A stretch of DNA of 64,000 nt from Vibrio pelagius (GTDB taxonomy: Bacteria; Pseudomonadota; Gammaproteobacteria; Enterobacterales; Vibrionaceae), in assembly GCF_024347575.1 (NCBI RefSeq), contig NZ_AP025503.1, positions 1,674,001-1,738,000 of the forward strand. The letters run 5' to 3'. A model generated the notes under the pieces. That model made no database searches. It saw only the letters and a program-made list of their open reading frames with translations, and was not told the origin of the DNA. The position numbers and the translations under genes were made by a program. This document shows, piece by piece, positions 62,812 through 64,000 of this stretch (positions are counted from its first letter, which is position 1; each line of letters begins with the position of its first letter).

Positions 62812-62835
62812 AAAAGGCTCCTTTAGGAGCCTTAA
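62812..62835 (-). terminator. Rho-independent terminator after AIPR gene
   Basis: AAGGCTCC-ttta-GGAGCCTT with a run of T on the minus strand, 30 bp past the AIPR stop. Confidence 0.88.
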
Positions 62836-62865
62836 TCGTTATTAGAAAAGGAATCATCTGATTGA

Positions 62866-64000
62866 TTATGGAGCTTTGATTGCAGCCTTCAAGCCGTTGT
62901 AGAGTTCCGGTTGACTCATACTTACGGCTGAAACTAGAGCGCGAAAAGACGAAATAGCTTTCTCAATGTCTGTTGTGTTTTTTAAACCACCTGCTAACGC
63001 GTCATTCAGATGTATACATAGTGGTAAGGTTGTTTCTACAACAGAACTCCAAGTTTGTTTTGCTTCAGACGGTGACATGTTCCCAAATGCAATTCTAAAC
63101 CTGTTTGGTACTTGTCTACCTAAAAATACCTCAGTACAGGCAGCTATCGCTGATGTGAAGAGGTATATAGAACCACGTTGTCGGAAAAATGCTAAGATGT
63201 CCTCATCAACTTTTGTTAGTGAAGCTTTTGTTGAAATTTGTTGTTTTTTCTCTGTGATCGCTTTTACAAGACTGTATGCGCACACTATATGCGTCGCTTT
63301 CGTATTTTCATTGAAATATTTGGAGTAATATCTGTCGTTAACCCAGATACCTGATTTCTGGTTATAGGCCACAATTGGATCCCCATGAAAAGCTGCCAAC
63401 GCTTGACCCACAGCATATGATGCTAAAAGATTAGGCCGTCTTTTTATCGCGTCACCAGCTCCACCACGCCTTCCTCCTTCGTATTCTGCTTCTGGGATAT
63501 AATTCATTTCATCTTTGAGGCGCTTCTGTATTTTGTCTGTGCTCCTAAAATCCGCAGCTTCAACTTTGTTTTGGCTATTGTTGAACTGGATTATACGTTG
63601 TACAAGGTCTGCATCACCGTTGTCTATTGCAATAAAACGAGCTTGAACCATTGCATGCTTTGAAGGCAACCTCCTCGCACTACCTATTGCGCCAGTCGTT
63701 TGTGCTCCATTTACAATGGATAAACCCTCCAGCATCAATTGGTCATTTTCGTAGGAAAAACCATGAGTCAAAATTGTAAGACCGTTGTTATAAGCCCAAA
63801 AATTTTGTGGGTCGTTATCCGCAGTGTTCTTTATTCCATTATTTATGTTGGAATTGCTCGAACGAGAACCCAAGTAATCACGAATATTCGCAGAGAATAC
63901 TTTCGTTTTATACTTTTTGTATAATCGATATAAATCTTGTAGAGAAATTGCTGTGTTAAATGCTTCCCAATGGGGCCCTTTAACCGTATAGCCATCGTTA
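62866..64000 (-). CDS. AIPR-family abortive infection protein (5' end beyond right edge)
   Basis: The frame stays open to the right edge; the visible 378 codons are the C-terminal part. The AIPR signature is clear: FSANIRDYLGSRSSN, GIKNTADNDPQNFWAYNNGLTIL, LSIVNGAQTTGAI and RIIQFNNSQNKVEAADFRS. The TTG at 63873 lies inside this conserved block, so it is not the true start. AIPR proteins were first seen in phage abortive-infection contexts; their biochemistry is not well defined. It is closed by a terminator at 62812-62835. Confidence 0.88.
   Translation of the reverse strand, partial: NDGYTVKGPHWEAFNTAISLQDLYRLYKKYKTKVFSANIRDYLGSRSSNSNINNGIKNTADNDPQNFWAYNNGLTILTHGFSYENDQLMLEGLSIVNGAQTTGAIGSARRLPSKHAMVQARFIAIDNGDADLVQRIIQFNNSQNKVEAADFRSTDKIQKRLKDEMNYIPEAEYEGGRRGGAGDAIKRRPNLLASYAVGQALAAFHGDPIVAYNQKSGIWVNDRYYSKYFNENTKATHIVCAYSLVKAITEKKQQISTKASLTKVDEDILAFFRQRGSIYLFTSAIAACTEVFLGRQVPNRFRIAFGNMSPSEAKQTWSSVVETTLPLCIHLNDALAGGLKNTTDIEKAISSFRALVSAVSMSQPELYNGLKAAIKAP

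Larger units (their letters stand above)
62145..62865. other. 721-bp spacer with R-type repeat
   Basis: Between the LysR and AIPR genes. It contains the R-type repeat at 62578-62623 followed by an AAAGTGAGTTACGAATTT stretch, and the AIPR terminator. No convincing gene is seen. Confidence 0.45.

Noticed and set aside
63739..63924. Plus-strand 61-aa frame opposite the AIPR gene
   Set aside because: Antisense to conserved AIPR motifs that extend through this interval.

Overview
The window reads as chromosomal DNA of a marine gammaproteobacterium, most likely a Vibrio or close relative. The evidence is the gene set and order (queE-queC, yidA-like, prpBC-acnD-prpF-prpE with a GntR regulator, tctCBA, VF530, DUF2750), an enterobacterial-type tRNA-Val(GAC), and the many small Rho-independent terminators. 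This is inferred from family recognition, without a database search.

Region 1 (1-15420) is a surface-adhesion locus. The minus strand from 13097 to the left edge is one uninterrupted reading frame, 4365 codons in the window and still open. It encodes a giant LapA-type adhesin: an N-terminal retention module with a TAAG (LapG-type) cleavage motif, four 100-residue VCBS/cadherin-like units, then 37 complete and one partial copies of a 101-residue domain that look identical at the DNA level (period 303 bp). A TolC-like outer-membrane channel gene and an OmpA-family gene are transcribed divergently beside it. Region 2 (15421-22500) holds DUF2750, a TPR-GGDEF protein, queC/queE, a YidA-type phosphatase, a Nudix-PAP2 fusion and a GNAT. 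Region 3 (22600-36340) is a methylcitrate-cycle operon for propionyl-CoA, with its GntR regulator, divergent from a tripartite tricarboxylate transporter and a TSUP exporter. The shared intergenic region carries several ATTGTnnACAAT-like sites. Region 4 (36500-39000) has a small membrane protein, VF530 and an HD-GYP-like protein.

Region 5 (39213 to the right edge) looks like accessory DNA. An intact tRNA-Val gene is followed by the 3' half of a second one (39326-39371), cut at the anticodon loop. Next comes a tightly coupled three-gene operon: a 188-aa protein, an 830-aa tyrosine-recombinase-like protein that seems to lack the nucleophilic tyrosine, and a complete 1059-aa tyrosine recombinase. 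Then come a 1115-aa UPF1/DNA2-like helicase, a second integration module (xis-int-orf104 with a divergent Cro/CI-type regulator and paired operator-like repeats), a LysR gene facing a DUF4437/DUF3299 pair, and a solitary 198-aa tyrosine recombinase bounded by TGGACA. An aapJQMP-iaaA operon with a divergent LysR gene follows, and an AIPR-family (abortive infection) gene runs off the right edge. No second tRNA-Val half was seen to the right, so the far end of the island is probably outside the window.

The best candidates for something under-described are the recombinase trio with its catalytically incomplete middle member at the tRNA-Val junction, the TGGACA-bounded solo integrase, and the perfectly homogeneous 11.4-kb repeat array in the adhesin.
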